DNA of 64,000 nucleotides from NCBI RefSeq assembly GCF_032391395.1, contig NZ_CP135916.1, positions 1,116,001 to 1,180,000 on the forward strand, written 5' to 3'. The position numbers and the translations under genes are program-made. Under the pieces are notes generated by a model. The model saw only the letters and a list, made by a program, of their open reading frames with translations. It was not told where the DNA came from and made no database searches. The stretch is from Sphingomonas sp. Y38-1Y. GTDB lineage: Bacteria; Pseudomonadota; Alphaproteobacteria; Sphingomonadales; Sphingomonadaceae. Shown in pieces: positions 36,748 through 48,101 of this stretch (the stretch's first letter is position 1; the number at the start of each line of letters is the position of its first letter).

Positions 36748-38247
36748 ATGGAGCACGTAACCGCCGGCAATTCGTTCGCGGCGCTCGCCTATCTGGTGGC
36801 GGGCGTGTGCTTCATCCTGGCGCTGCGCGGGCTGTCGTCGCCGGCGACGAGCCAGCGGGGCAACCGCTTCGGCATGATCGGCATGGCGATCGCGGTGGTG
36901 ACGACGCTGGTGACGCATATTCCGATGGGCGGAACCAGCGGTGCTCATGGCCCGGCTTTGTCCATGAACGGCGGGTTCGTCGATCTGATCGCCCTCCTCG
37001 AAATCCTCGCCGCGATTGGCCTCGGCGCGCTGATCGGCATCGTCACCGCGCGGCGGATCGCGATGACGGCGATGCCGCAGCTGGTCGCCGCCTTCCACAG
37101 CCTGGTCGGCCTGGCCGCCGTGCTGGTCGCGGTCGCGGCCTATCTCAACCCGATGGCGTTCGGGATCGCCGAGATGGTGATCCCGATGATCGGCGATCCC
37201 TTTGCGGTCATCAATCCGGTTAGCAAGGTCGAGATGGGTCTGGGCGCGGCGATCGGCGCGATCACCTTCTCCGGCTCGGTGATCGCGTTCCTGAAGCTCA
37301 ACGGCAACATGTCGGGCAAGCCGATCCTGCTGCCCGCACGCCACGCCATCAATCTCGGCACGCTGGCCGCGATCCTGTTCCTCGTCGCGCAATTCGCGCA
37401 CACGCAGGACGTCTGGCCGTTCTGGGTGCTCCTCGCGCTCAGCTTCGTGATCGGTTTCCTGCTGATCGTGCCGATCGGCGGCGCGGACATGCCGGTCGTG
37501 GTGTCGATGCTCAACAGCTATTCAGGCTGGGCGGCGGCGGCGATGGGGTTCACGCTCCACAACACCGCGATGATCATCACGGGCGCGCTGGTGGGGAGCT
37601 CGGGCGCGATCCTGAGTTACATCATGTGCCGCGCGATGAACCGCAGCTTCCTCTCCGTCATCGCCGGCGGGTTCGGGGCCGAGGCGGCGAGCGGCGGCGG
37701 GGAGGCGAAGGAGCAGCGGCCGTGGAAGCGCGGGTCGGCCGACGACGCCGCCTTCCTGATGCAACAGGCCGAGCAGGTCATCATCGTCCCCGGCTACGGC
37801 ATGGCGGTCGCACAGGCGCAGCATGTCCTTCGCGAGATGGCCGACAAGCTGAAGGAGCATGGTGTCCGCGTGAAGTATGCGATCCACCCGGTCGCGGGGC
37901 GGATGCCGGGGCACATGAACGTGCTGCTGGCGGAGGCCAACGTCCCCTATGACGAGGTGTTCGAGCTGGAGGACATCAACAGCGAATTCGCGCAGACCGA
38001 CGTCGCGTTCGTCATCGGCGCCAACGACGTGACCAACCCGGCGGCCAAGACCGACAAGACCTCGCCGATCTACGGCATGCCCGTGCTCGACGTCGAAAAG
38101 GCCAAGACCGTGCTGTTCATCAAGCGGTCGATGGGCGGCGTCGGCTATGCCGGCGTCGACAACGACGTCTTCTACATGGACAACACGATGATGCTCCTCG
38201 CCGACGCCAAGAAGATGGTCGAGGAGATTGTGAAGGCGCTTGACTGA
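36748..38247 (+). CDS. pntB: NAD(P) transhydrogenase subunit beta (PntB)
   Basis: 499 aa. About eight or nine membrane helices in the first 290 residues, with LLIVPIGGADMPVVVSMLNSYSGWAAAAMGF typical of domain II. The C-terminal NADP(H)-binding domain III has VPGYGMAVAQAQHVLREM and VIGANDVTNPAAKTD. Start taken at the ATG preceded by AAGGGG; an in-frame TTG six bases upstream is less likely. It ends 4 bp from the convergent unknown gene. Confidence 0.95.
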   Translation: MEHVTAGNSFAALAYLVAGVCFILALRGLSSPATSQRGNRFGMIGMAIAVVTTLVTHIPMGGTSGAHGPALSMNGGFVDLIALLEILAAIGLGALIGIVTARRIAMTAMPQLVAAFHSLVGLAAVLVAVAAYLNPMAFGIAEMVIPMIGDPFAVINPVSKVEMGLGAAIGAITFSGSVIAFLKLNGNMSGKPILLPARHAINLGTLAAILFLVAQFAHTQDVWPFWVLLALSFVIGFLLIVPIGGADMPVVVSMLNSYSGWAAAAMGFTLHNTAMIITGALVGSSGAILSYIMCRAMNRSFLSVIAGGFGAEAASGGGEAKEQRPWKRGSADDAAFLMQQAEQVIIVPGYGMAVAQAQHVLREMADKLKEHGVRVKYAIHPVAGRMPGHMNVLLAEANVPYDEVFELEDINSEFAQTDVAFVIGANDVTNPAAKTDKTSPIYGMPVLDVEKAKTVLFIKRSMGGVGYAGVDNDVFYMDNTMMLLADAKKMVEEIVKALD

Positions 38248-38251
38248 GCCG

Positions 38252-39562
38252 TCAGCGGCTCATGACGACGTAGACGCGGTCGCCGAGGAACAGCATGTTG
38301 GTCGCCGGCTGGGCCGGCGTGCCCTTCGATCCGAACGCGAAGAACTGGCGCTGGGGGCGCCCATCGGGGCCGGCGATGGTGATGGTGTGGCGCTGGATCG
38401 TGTAGCGCCCCTGACCGGCGCTCCGGCTCGACACGCCGAGCCCTACGCCCGACTGGTTGCCCGAGCCGATCGCGCCGCCGCCCGAGTTGCGGCCGAAGCT
38501 GCCGTCCGGATTGAAGCTGATGTCGGTGCGACCGCCGATGGTGATGTCGCCGCCCATCGCCGAATTGCCGCCGCCCGACACGCGCGAATAGGTCGCCGAC
38601 AGCTTGCCGCCGCTCGTCTCGGCCGGAAACGCCTTGAAGAAGCTGCCGCCCTGAAGCTTCTCGGTCGAGGTCTTGCCGCGGTCGTTGGTGAGCGCATAGC
38701 CGCCGGGCGCCTTGGCCCAGCGGCCCCAGGCGCGCGGCTTGGCGCGGCGGCTGGCGGCGAGGTCGACATCCTCCAGCGCCGGCCCCTCGACCTCGTAATA
38801 GCTGCCGTCGTTGAACAGGACGACGGGCTCGAACGCCTGCGTCACCATGCCGCCGACGCCGAAGCCGGTGTAGGAGCGGAAATAGACGCCCTCGACCTTG
38901 CTCCAATTGTCGGCGTGCGCGGCGGGGCCGGCGGTGCTGGTGGGGGTCGCAGTTGCGGCACCGCCCCGGATGGGTGCGGCACCGCCCTTCGGCTTGAAGC
39001 CGGCGGGGGTAAGCGTGACCTGGCGCAGGTCGGTCTTGAGGATCTGGCTCGCCTCGGCATGGATGGTGTCGCTCATTCGCGTCTGCATCGCCGCGCCGGC
39101 CTTTGCCGCCGCGCCCATCCGCGCTTCGGCGAGCACGCCTTGCAGCAGCATCATGTCGGCGATCTCCTGCTTCTGCGCGTCGCTCATCTGCGCGGCGGCC
39201 GCCATCGTGCCCGCAATCTGCGCCCTCGCGCCCTTCACCAGCGCCGGATCGGTCCGGCGACCGACGATGCCGTTCGACGCTTCCCAGGCGGTCACCCAAT
39301 AAACCGTCGTCATGTCGGCGACGTCGCTGACGTCGAGCCCCATCTGGCGCATCTGGGGGTCCAGCATCGCGATCAGGTCCCGGCCGAACAGCCCCTCCAC
39401 ATCGCGCGCGGCGTCGGGCGTGGTGCGGCGCATCTCGGCGACGATCCTGGCCTGCATCGCCTTGAACCGGGCCGGATCGCGCGTGAAGCGGGTGGCGCCG
39501 CTCTGTGCATCCGCGGGCGCGCAGGCCACCACCATCGACGCGATCAGGACAGTCCGCAGCAT
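38252..39562 (-). CDS. Secreted protein of unknown function
   Basis: 436 aa from the ATG at 39562 with a signal peptide ([17 protein letters not shown]). Residues ~40-170 are helical and include [22 protein letters not shown] and [14 protein letters not shown], a pattern seen in uncharacterised secreted proteins. A Gly/Ala/Thr-rich linker follows, then ~230 residues of beta-rich sequence ([54 protein letters not shown]). No catalytic motif is recognised. The next gene on its strand is far away, so it is monocistronic. Confidence 0.75.
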   Translation of the reverse strand: MLRTVLIASMVVACAPADAQSGATRFTRDPARFKAMQARIVAEMRRTTPDAARDVEGLFGRDLIAMLDPQMRQMGLDVSDVADMTTVYWVTAWEASNGIVGRRTDPALVKGARAQIAGTMAAAAQMSDAQKQEIADMMLLQGVLAEARMGAAAKAGAAMQTRMSDTIHAEASQILKTDLRQVTLTPAGFKPKGGAAPIRGGAATATPTSTAGPAAHADNWSKVEGVYFRSYTGFGVGGMVTQAFEPVVLFNDGSYYEVEGPALEDVDLAASRRAKPRAWGRWAKAPGGYALTNDRGKTSTEKLQGGSFFKAFPAETSGGKLSATYSRVSGGGNSAMGGDITIGGRTDISFNPDGSFGRNSGGGAIGSGNQSGVGLGVSSRSAGQGRYTIQRHTITIAGPDGRPQRQFFAFGSKGTPAQPATNMLFLGDRVYVVMSR

Positions 39563-39711
39563 CCGGTTCCTCCAGCTCAGGTTCGGGCGCTGTCCTGCCG
39601 TGCGTTTGTGCCCAAACGGTTGCAATTTCGACCGGACGGCGCGACCGAGCGACGAGGCGCCGATTTGACCGCCGCATCCAAATGGCCGAAATGACGGGCC
39701 AGGAGGATGCC

Positions 39712-40896
39712 ATGACCGGAATGACGCGCTTCGACTGGAGCGACGCGCTGCGGCTCGATGCCGAGCTGACCGATGACGAGCGGATGATCCGCGATGCCGC
39801 GCACGCGTTCGCGCAGGATCGGCTTCAGCCGCGGGTCGCCGACGCGTTCGAGCGCGAGCATACCGATCCGGCGATCTTTCGCGAAATGGGCGAGCAGGGC
39901 CTTCTGGGCATCACCATTCCCGAGGCATTCGGCGGCGCAGGCGCGGGCTATGTCGCCTATGGCCTGGTCGCGCGAGAGGTCGAGCGGGTGGATTCGGGCT
40001 ATCGCTCGATGATGAGCGTGCAGTCGAGCCTCGTGATGTACCCGATCCACGCCTATGGCTCCGACGAACAGCGCGCGAAGTATCTGCCTGGCCTCGCCAA
40101 GGGCGAGCTGATCGGCTGCTTCGGCCTGACCGAGCCCGATGCGGGGTCCGATCCCGGCGGCATGCGGACGCGGGCCAAGCCGGTCGAGGGTGGTTACATC
40201 CTCTCGGGCGCCAAGACGTGGATCTCGAACAGCCCGATCGCCGACGTGTTCGTCGTCTGGGCCAAGTCCGACGCGCATGGCGGCGCGATCCGCGGCTTCG
40301 TGCTCGAAAAGGGCATGAAGGGCCTGTCGGCGCCCAAGATCGAGGGCAAGATCAGTCTGCGCGCGTCGATCACCGGCATGATCCAGATGGACGAGGTGTT
40401 CGTGCCCGAGGACGCGCTGCTGCCGGGCGTCGAAGGCTTGAAGGGGCCGTTCGGCTGCCTCAACCGTGCGCGCTACGGCATCAGCTGGGGCGTGATGGGC
40501 GCGGCAGAGTTCTGCTATCACGCGGCGCGGCAATATGGCCTCGACCGGCATCAGTTCGGGCGGCCGCTGGCGGGCACGCAGCTCTATCAGAAGAAGCTCG
40601 CCGACATGGCGACGGAGATCGCGCTCGGCCTCCAGGCCAGCCTGCAGGTGGGCCGGCTGATGGACGAGGGGCGGTTCGCGCCGGAGATGATCTCCCTGGT
40701 CAAGCGCAACAATTGCGGCAAGGCGCTCGATATCGCGCGGGTGTCGCGCGACATGCATGGCGGCAACGGCATTTCGGGCGAGTATCAGGTGATCCGCCAC
40801 ATGGTGAACCTGGAGACGGTCAACACCTATGAGGGCACGCACGACGTCCATGCGCTGATCCTGGGCCGCGCGATCACCGGCATCGCGGCGTTTTGA
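39712..40896 (+). CDS. gcdH: Glutaryl-CoA dehydrogenase (acyl-CoA dehydrogenase family)
   Basis: 394 aa. Start ATG at 39712 has a perfect AGGAGG five bases upstream; earlier ATGs lack this. FAD and substrate blocks [16 protein letters not shown] and [18 protein letters not shown] are GcdH-like, and the catalytic Glu is in [20 protein letters not shown] (about residue 374). It oxidises and decarboxylates glutaryl-CoA to crotonyl-CoA in lysine/tryptophan breakdown. The CoA-transferase start overlaps its stop. Confidence 0.92.
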   Translation: MTGMTRFDWSDALRLDAELTDDERMIRDAAHAFAQDRLQPRVADAFEREHTDPAIFREMGEQGLLGITIPEAFGGAGAGYVAYGLVAREVERVDSGYRSMMSVQSSLVMYPIHAYGSDEQRAKYLPGLAKGELIGCFGLTEPDAGSDPGGMRTRAKPVEGGYILSGAKTWISNSPIADVFVVWAKSDAHGGAIRGFVLEKGMKGLSAPKIEGKISLRASITGMIQMDEVFVPEDALLPGVEGLKGPFGCLNRARYGISWGVMGAAEFCYHAARQYGLDRHQFGRPLAGTQLYQKKLADMATEIALGLQASLQVGRLMDEGRFAPEMISLVKRNNCGKALDIARVSRDMHGGNGISGEYQVIRHMVNLETVNTYEGTHDVHALILGRAITGIAAF

Positions 40897-42020
40897 GCGG
40901 CGGGCCGCTTGCCGGGCTGCGCGTCGTCGAACTGGCGCGTATCCTTGCCGGCCCCTGGGCGGGACAGGTGCTCGCGGACCTGGGCGCCGAGGTGGTCAAG
41001 GTCGAGAGCCCGGAGGGCGACGACACGCGGCGATGGGGCCCGCCGTTCATCGACAACCCGGACGGCAGCCGCGACGCAGCCTATTTCCACGCCGCAAATC
41101 GCGGCAAGCGCTCGGTCGTCGCCGACTTCTCGACCACGGAAGGCCAGGCGGTGGTGCGCGCCTTGGTCGCCGATGCCGATGTGGTGATCGAGAACTTCAA
41201 GGTCGGCGGCCTCGCCAGATACGGGCTCGACTACGCCAGTCTCTCCGCAAGTCATCCCGGCCTCGTCTATTGCTCGATCACGGGGTTCGGGCAGGACGGG
41301 CCCTATGCCGCCCGCGCCGGCTACGACTTCATCGTTCAGGGCATGAGCGGGATCATGAGCCTGACCGGCGAGCCCGACGGCGCGCCGCAGAAGATCGGCG
41401 TCGCCTATGCCGATATCCTGACCGGACTCTATGCGGTGATCGGCATCCAGGCGGCGCTGGCCGAGCGGGCGCGGACGGGGCGGGGCGCGCATGTCGACAT
41501 GGCGCTGTTCGACGTAATGACCGGGACGCTCGCCAACCAGGCGATGAACTTCCTCGCTTCCGGCACACCGCCGATGCGGCTGGGCAATGCGCATCCCAAC
41601 ATCGCGCCCTATGCCGCCTATCCGGTCGAGGATGGCTGGATCATCCTGGCGGTGGGCAACGATCGCCAATTCGCGCGGGCGTGCGAGGTGCTGGGGCTCC
41701 ATTGCGACGACACCTTCGCCACCAATGCGCTGCGGGTGGCGCAGCGGCCGACGCTCGACGCGATGGTGGCGACGGCGACGCGCGCGTGGAAGCGCGAGCC
41801 GCTGCTCGCCGCCCTGGAGGCGGTCGGCGTGCCGGCGGGTCCGATCAACAGCGTGGCGGACGCGTTTGCCGACCCGCAGATCGTCCATCGCGGGCTGGCG
41901 ATCGCCGCCGCGCGGCCCGACGGGTCGACGGTGCCGGGCGTGGCGCTGCCGATCCGCTTCGTGGGTCGTGACCGGCTCCCGGGGGATGCCGCGCCGATGC
42001 TGGACGCGCCTCAGGATTGA
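40893..42020 (+). CDS. CaiB/BaiF family CoA-transferase (probable succinyl-CoA:glutarate type)
   Basis: 375 aa from a TTG that overlaps the gcdH stop (TTGA). Class III CoA-transferase marks: [30 protein letters not shown] at the N-terminus, AANRGKRSV and [11 protein letters not shown]. Asp174 in [10 protein letters not shown] is the likely acyl-carrier residue. Coupling to gcdH suggests it loads glutarate with CoA from succinyl-CoA, as the SUGCT homologue does; the substrate is inferred from context only. Confidence 0.85.
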   Translation: MSGGPLAGLRVVELARILAGPWAGQVLADLGAEVVKVESPEGDDTRRWGPPFIDNPDGSRDAAYFHAANRGKRSVVADFSTTEGQAVVRALVADADVVIENFKVGGLARYGLDYASLSASHPGLVYCSITGFGQDGPYAARAGYDFIVQGMSGIMSLTGEPDGAPQKIGVAYADILTGLYAVIGIQAALAERARTGRGAHVDMALFDVMTGTLANQAMNFLASGTPPMRLGNAHPNIAPYAAYPVEDGWIILAVGNDRQFARACEVLGLHCDDTFATNALRVAQRPTLDAMVATATRAWKREPLLAALEAVGVPAGPINSVADAFADPQIVHRGLAIAAARPDGSTVPGVALPIRFVGRDRLPGDAAPMLDAPQD

Positions 42021-42070
42021 CCTGCGTTAGTTCAGTACGGTTTCAATCACATGGGTTTTGCATAGAACTA

Positions 42071-42084
42071 TTCCGAAATCGGAA
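42071..42084. promoter_or_regulatory. Short palindrome upstream of the TadE/G genes
   Basis: TTCCGA-AA-TCGGAA, a perfect 6-bp inverted repeat in the 153-bp gap before the tadE-like gene. This gap is more AT-rich than its surroundings, consistent with a promoter. No regulator is assigned. Confidence 0.3.
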
Positions 42085-42173
42085 TCGAAAGCGCGTGAAC
42101 AAGGCCGCAATTTGCGCATTAGTTGATCCTGTCCGTTCCCAGGTTTTTAGAGGTGCAGGGATAGGGTCGACTT

Positions 42174-42590
42174 ATGTACGCGCTTTCTCGTCTTCGGTCC
42201 GATCGCCGTGGTGCGGCCCTGATCGAATTTGCGCTGTTGTCGCCGATCTTGATCGTGCTGCTTGTCGGAATGCTGGGCTATGGTCAGTACTTCCTGACCG
42301 CCTATACCTTGCAGCAACTCGCCAACGACGCGGCTCGCGCGGCGATTGTCGGTCAGACCCGGACTGAGCGGGAGACGCTGGCGCGGACGAGCGTGACGCA
42401 GGGCCTGACCAAGGCCGCCGTCGCCAAGCCCGGTGAGGTGTCGAGCGCGGTCGAGGAGAGCGACAACCGCGTCACCGTCACGCTGTCGGTCGACACGCGC
42501 GCGCTGTCGCTGCTGCGGTCCGGGCTGGTGCCGATGCCCGATCCGGTGATCGAGCGGCGCGCGGTCGCACAGGTCGCGCTGATCCCATGA
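42174..42590 (+). CDS. TadE-like pilus assembly protein
   Basis: 138 aa. RRGAALIEFALLSPILIVLLVGMLGYGQYFLTAYTLQQLANDAARAA is the TadE signature: a class III prepilin-like N-terminus with Glu five residues into the hydrophobic stretch. Such pseudopilins are cleaved by TadV-type peptidases and support Tad (Flp) pili. A TadG-like gene overlaps by 4 bp, but no other tad genes are nearby. Confidence 0.82.
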   Translation: MYALSRLRSDRRGAALIEFALLSPILIVLLVGMLGYGQYFLTAYTLQQLANDAARAAIVGQTRTERETLARTSVTQGLTKAAVAKPGEVSSAVEESDNRVTVTLSVDTRALSLLRSGLVPMPDPVIERRAVAQVALIP

Positions 42591-44212
42591 TCCGCCGCCT
42601 TGCGAAGCAGCGCCGCGGCGCCACGGCAGTGATCGTGGCGGGCGCGATGCCGATGCTGGTCGGGCTGGCGGCGGTCGGTATCGACCTTGGCGCGGTGCAG
42701 CTCGAGCGGCGGCGATTGCAGGGCGTCGCCGATGCCGGCGCGCTCGCGGCCGTGCGCGACCCCAGCCAGGCATCGGCGATCGCCAACGCGATGGTGACCG
42801 CCAGTCCCGGCCGCTATCCGGTCGCGACCGAGACCGTCACCGGCCGGTATGCCGCCGACGCCGCCCCCGATGCGCGGTTCGTGGCGGGCGGCGCCGATCC
42901 CGATGCGGTCCGCGTGACGGTGCGCGGCGACGTCCCCACGCTGTTTGCCGCCGTCTTCGGCACCCGCGCCGTCACCGTCGAGCGCCGCGCCACCGCGCGT
43001 CGGCTGGACCTCGCCAGCTTCGCGGTCGGCAGCCGGCTCGCCAGTCTGGACGGCGGCGTCGCCAATGCGCTGCTGTCGGGGCTGACCGGCGGCAACGTGT
43101 CGCTGTCGCTGATGGACTATAACGCGCTTGCCAGGGCGAAGGTGGACCTCATCCCCTGGCTCAAGGTGCTGGGCGCCGATGCCAAGGTGACGGTCGGGAG
43201 CTATGACGAACTGCTCGCGACCGAACTGCCGGCGGGCACGATCCTGGGCAGCCTGTCGCGTCAGGTCGCCGATCCGGTCGCCAAAGCGGCGCTCGCCAAT
43301 CTGGCGACCGCGGCAAAGGGGGCGATCAGGCTCTCCAGCCTCATCAGCCTGGGCGAGCTCGGACGCCAGAACGATGGCGGTGCGGGACTCATCTCGATCG
43401 ACACGCTCGATATCGCCAGCAACGTCATTCAGGGGAGCGCGACGAGCCGGCAGGTGGCGCTGGACCTGGGCGCACAGATCCCCGGCCTCGCGAAGACGCG
43501 GCTGTGGGTGGCGATCGGCGACCGGCCCGCCAATTCGCCCTGGATCGCGCTGACGCGCGACCGCACGCCCGTGATCCGCACCGCGCAGACGCGCGTCTAT
43601 CTTGAAAGCACGCTTAACGCCGCCCCCTTGCCGGGCATCAGCCTTGCGTCGGTGGAACTTCCCATCTTCATCGAGGTGGCGAGCGGGGAAGCGCGGCTGG
43701 AGGCGCTGTCCTGCGGTGCGCCGCGCAGCGTCGACCTGGGCGGCAGGCCTGGGATCGGCCAGGTGGCGATCGCGCGCGTCGACCCGAATTCGCTCAACAT
43801 TTTCCGCACGCCCGTGTCACAGGCCGATGCGCGCATCCTTCAGACGCTGCTCGTCAGTATCGACGGGCGCTCGACGATCGATCTCGGCGCGGCCGAGACG
43901 TTCCAGGTCCGACGGTTCGACGCCGCGGCGATCGCCGCGGGCACGCCGCAGACGGTCCGCAGCTCTACGCCGATCGGCGGCGTCGCGAGCAGCTTGATGC
44001 AGAAGGTGGAACTGCGCGCGCGGTTGCTGGGCGGGCTGGTGCCGCTCCCGCTCGATCCCGTCGTCCGCGCGGTCGGCAGTCAGCTCTCGCTGATCGCGCC
44101 GGTGCTCGATCCCGTGCTGATGTCGGTGACCAACATCCTGGGCGTCGGTGTCGGCGAAGAGGATATGTGGGTCACGGGCCTGCGCTGCGGCACGCCGGTG
44201 CTGGTGCAGTAA
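42587..44212 (+). CDS. TadG-like protein
   Basis: 541 aa. N-terminal RRGATAVIVAGAMPMLVGLAAVGIDLGAVQLERRRLQGVADAGALAAV is the TadG/TadE-like membrane anchor followed by an extracellular region. The rest (~450 aa) is Ala/Gly-rich beta sequence with two late cysteines (LSCGAPRSV and LRCGTP). ATGA overlap with the tadE-like gene. A hairpin for the convergent gene lies directly after its stop. Confidence 0.8.
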   Translation: MIRRLAKQRRGATAVIVAGAMPMLVGLAAVGIDLGAVQLERRRLQGVADAGALAAVRDPSQASAIANAMVTASPGRYPVATETVTGRYAADAAPDARFVAGGADPDAVRVTVRGDVPTLFAAVFGTRAVTVERRATARRLDLASFAVGSRLASLDGGVANALLSGLTGGNVSLSLMDYNALARAKVDLIPWLKVLGADAKVTVGSYDELLATELPAGTILGSLSRQVADPVAKAALANLATAAKGAIRLSSLISLGELGRQNDGGAGLISIDTLDIASNVIQGSATSRQVALDLGAQIPGLAKTRLWVAIGDRPANSPWIALTRDRTPVIRTAQTRVYLESTLNAAPLPGISLASVELPIFIEVASGEARLEALSCGAPRSVDLGGRPGIGQVAIARVDPNSLNIFRTPVSQADARILQTLLVSIDGRSTIDLGAAETFQVRRFDAAAIAAGTPQTVRSSTPIGGVASSLMQKVELRARLLGGLVPLPLDPVVRAVGSQLSLIAPVLDPVLMSVTNILGVGVGEEDMWVTGLRCGTPVLVQ

Positions 44213-44243
44213 AAAGCCCCGCCGCTCGGGTGAGCGGCGGGGC
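44211..44243 (-). terminator. Rho-independent terminator of the beta-barrel gene
   Basis: Perfect 12-bp stem GCCCCGCCGCTC / GAGCGGCGGGGC (44216-44227 and 44232-44243) with loop GGGT. On the minus strand it is followed by TTTTT, so it fits termination of the gene starting at 45133; it may also stop tadG transcription. Confidence 0.85.
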
Positions 44244-44281
44244 GGTACGCATACGCTTACTGAAACTGGATCCGGCGCGCC

Positions 44282-45133
44282 TTAGAAGCGGAACGCTGCC
44301 GTCGCGCGGATCGAGTGGAACCGGAAATTGTCGTCGCTGCGACGAATGTCCGTGCCGCCGGCATTGCCGAGCAGGAACGGGTTGGTCGCAGGCGCCGTGC
44401 CGGGGCCGGCACGAACGACGTAATCGTCGTCGTTATAGTTGTTGTACATGTACTCGAGGCCGAGCGAGATGTTGCGCGTGATCGACTGCTCGACACCGCC
44501 GCCGGCCGTGTAGCCCCAGCTGTTGTGCTTGCCGCCATTCGAGGTGAACGAGTTCGCCCCGTTGGTGGTCGTGAAGCTGTTGTTGATCCGCGCATAGGCC
44601 GGACCGCCCGCTGCGTAGAACAGCGTCTTGCCGCCCGCGGCATAGCCGACGCGACCACGGATGCTGGCGTTCCAGTCGAAGCTGCGCCCGAACTGGTACG
44701 AGGCCGGGGTCGAGCTGTAGCCGGTCACATAGTCCTTGGCCTGGCTCTTGCCGAACTCGCCGACGACACCGACGACGAAGTTGTTGTCGAACTGGCTATC
44801 CCAGCCGACGCGGCCGAAATATTCCATGTCGTCCTTGTCGTTGAAGCAGCCGCCCGCCGGGGTCGCGCCGCGCGCGCCGCCGTTGCAGAAGCCCGGCGCG
44901 AACGCGTTGGCGCCGCCCGAGGTGACGACGGTGTCGCCGAAATTGCCGTCCAGGGTACGGTCGAACACGATGCTTTCGCCCGCGTCGTTGGGCTGGACGC
45001 TGATGCCGAACGAACCACCGACATAGGGGCCATTGAAGCGCTTCTCGCCATCGGCGGTCTGCGCCAGCGCCGGGACGGCGGCGAACAGGGCGGTGGCACC
45101 GACAACGGCACGATAGAGGGTACGCTTACGCAT
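44282..45133 (-). CDS. Outer-membrane beta-barrel protein (Omp25/opacity-like)
   Basis: 283 aa with a signal peptide ending ALA-QTADG. The mature part has YVGGSFGISVQ at the start, repeated amphipathic strands (FVVGVVGEFGKSQAKDY, IRGRVGYAAGGKTLFYAAGG, SWGYTAGGGVEQSITRNISLGLEYMYNNYND) and a C-terminal ...IRATAAFRF, all usual in small eight-stranded porin-like barrels. Function is probably structural or adhesive. Single-gene unit with its own terminator. Confidence 0.88.
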   Translation of the reverse strand: MRKRTLYRAVVGATALFAAVPALAQTADGEKRFNGPYVGGSFGISVQPNDAGESIVFDRTLDGNFGDTVVTSGGANAFAPGFCNGGARGATPAGGCFNDKDDMEYFGRVGWDSQFDNNFVVGVVGEFGKSQAKDYVTGYSSTPASYQFGRSFDWNASIRGRVGYAAGGKTLFYAAGGPAYARINNSFTTTNGANSFTSNGGKHNSWGYTAGGGVEQSITRNISLGLEYMYNNYNDDDYVVRAGPGTAPATNPFLLGNAGGTDIRRSDDNFRFHSIRATAAFRF

Positions 45134-45309
45134 ACAACGCTTACTCCTTACGGTTACGCAAAAATGCTACTGACGGGCCGCCCAACGCCCTTGATCCGGA
45201 TTTAGCTGCATTGCGGCGGAATTAAGATGCGGGGGGTGTGGCGGAACGGCAACACATGCCGTTTGCGGCTCCGCTTTGTTCCGGGGCACGGCCGGGCTAT
45301 ACGGCGTGA

Positions 45310-47287
<1,978 letters not shown>

Positions 47288-47295
<8 letters not shown>

Positions 47296-48082
47296 GGGGG
47301 TTGCGGCGGGGCTCGCCGCATTGGGAATGGCTGGCGCGGCGCAGGGGGCGAGCGCGGCCGAGACGTTCGACGTCGGCGCGGATGCGACGAGCTGCACCGT
47401 CTATCGCCAGGCGACCGCCGCCGACACGCCGATGGTGGTGGGCGTGCGGCACTTTCCGGGTCAGCCGGGCGTGACCGCCTTGCTGTCGGTGCCGCCCGCG
47501 ATGGCGATCGAGCGGCGCGCAATGCGGCCCGCCTTCGACAATGGCGATCTGTCGATCGGCGCGATCGAGGTTGCGCGGACGAGCGCAGGCACCGGCGTCT
47601 ATCTCCTGCCCATCGAACCGGCCCCGGGCACCGTGCTGCCGCCGAGCGGCACCGCGACCTTGAGGGGATTCGCCGACGCGCCCGTCGTCGTCGACATGGG
47701 CCAGATCGCACGGATGGTGCGCGCCGCGGGCGAGTGTGAGCGGGGCCTGCTCGCCAGCTGGAACGTCGAGCCCGACGGACCGATGTCCGTGACGCTCGCC
47801 GCCACGCCGCGATCGGCGACGTGGATCAATGTCGAGGACGTGCCCGACCGCTATCTCGACAAGATCAACGGCCGGTTCACGACGATCCTGTGGACGATCG
47901 GCGACGACGCGAAGATCACGGATTGCCGCGTGCTGGTGCCCTCTGGTGACGAGGCGCTCGACAAGCTTGCCTGTCCGACGCTCCGCCGCAAGGTCAGCTA
48001 CAAGGCGCCGGCGCGCAACGGCACCGGCCAGCCGGTAAGCTCGCTCATGGTCCGCCGCATCCGCTGGGGTCCGATCGAATAG
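47288..48082 (+). CDS. Secreted protein with TonB-C-terminal-like domain
   Basis: 264 aa, ATG inside the parE 3' end (8-bp overlap), signal peptide ending ASA-AETFD. Residues ~185-260 follow the TonB C-terminal pattern: LWTIGDDAKITDCRVLVPSGDEALDKLACPTLRRKVSYKAPARNGTGQP...RRIRW. There is no TonB-type transmembrane anchor or proline-rich spacer, so it is not a classical TonB. The next gene, 19 bp on, has a related C-terminal pattern. Confidence 0.75.
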
Positions 48083-48101
48083 GCTGAAGGAGGTGCGCGT
48101 G

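Noticed and set aside
44246-45150. Similar TACGCATACGCTTAC-like words near both ends of the beta-barrel gene, suggesting an inserted element
   Set aside because: The words are short and imperfect, and the copy at the start is partly coding (MRKRT); no target duplication is visible.
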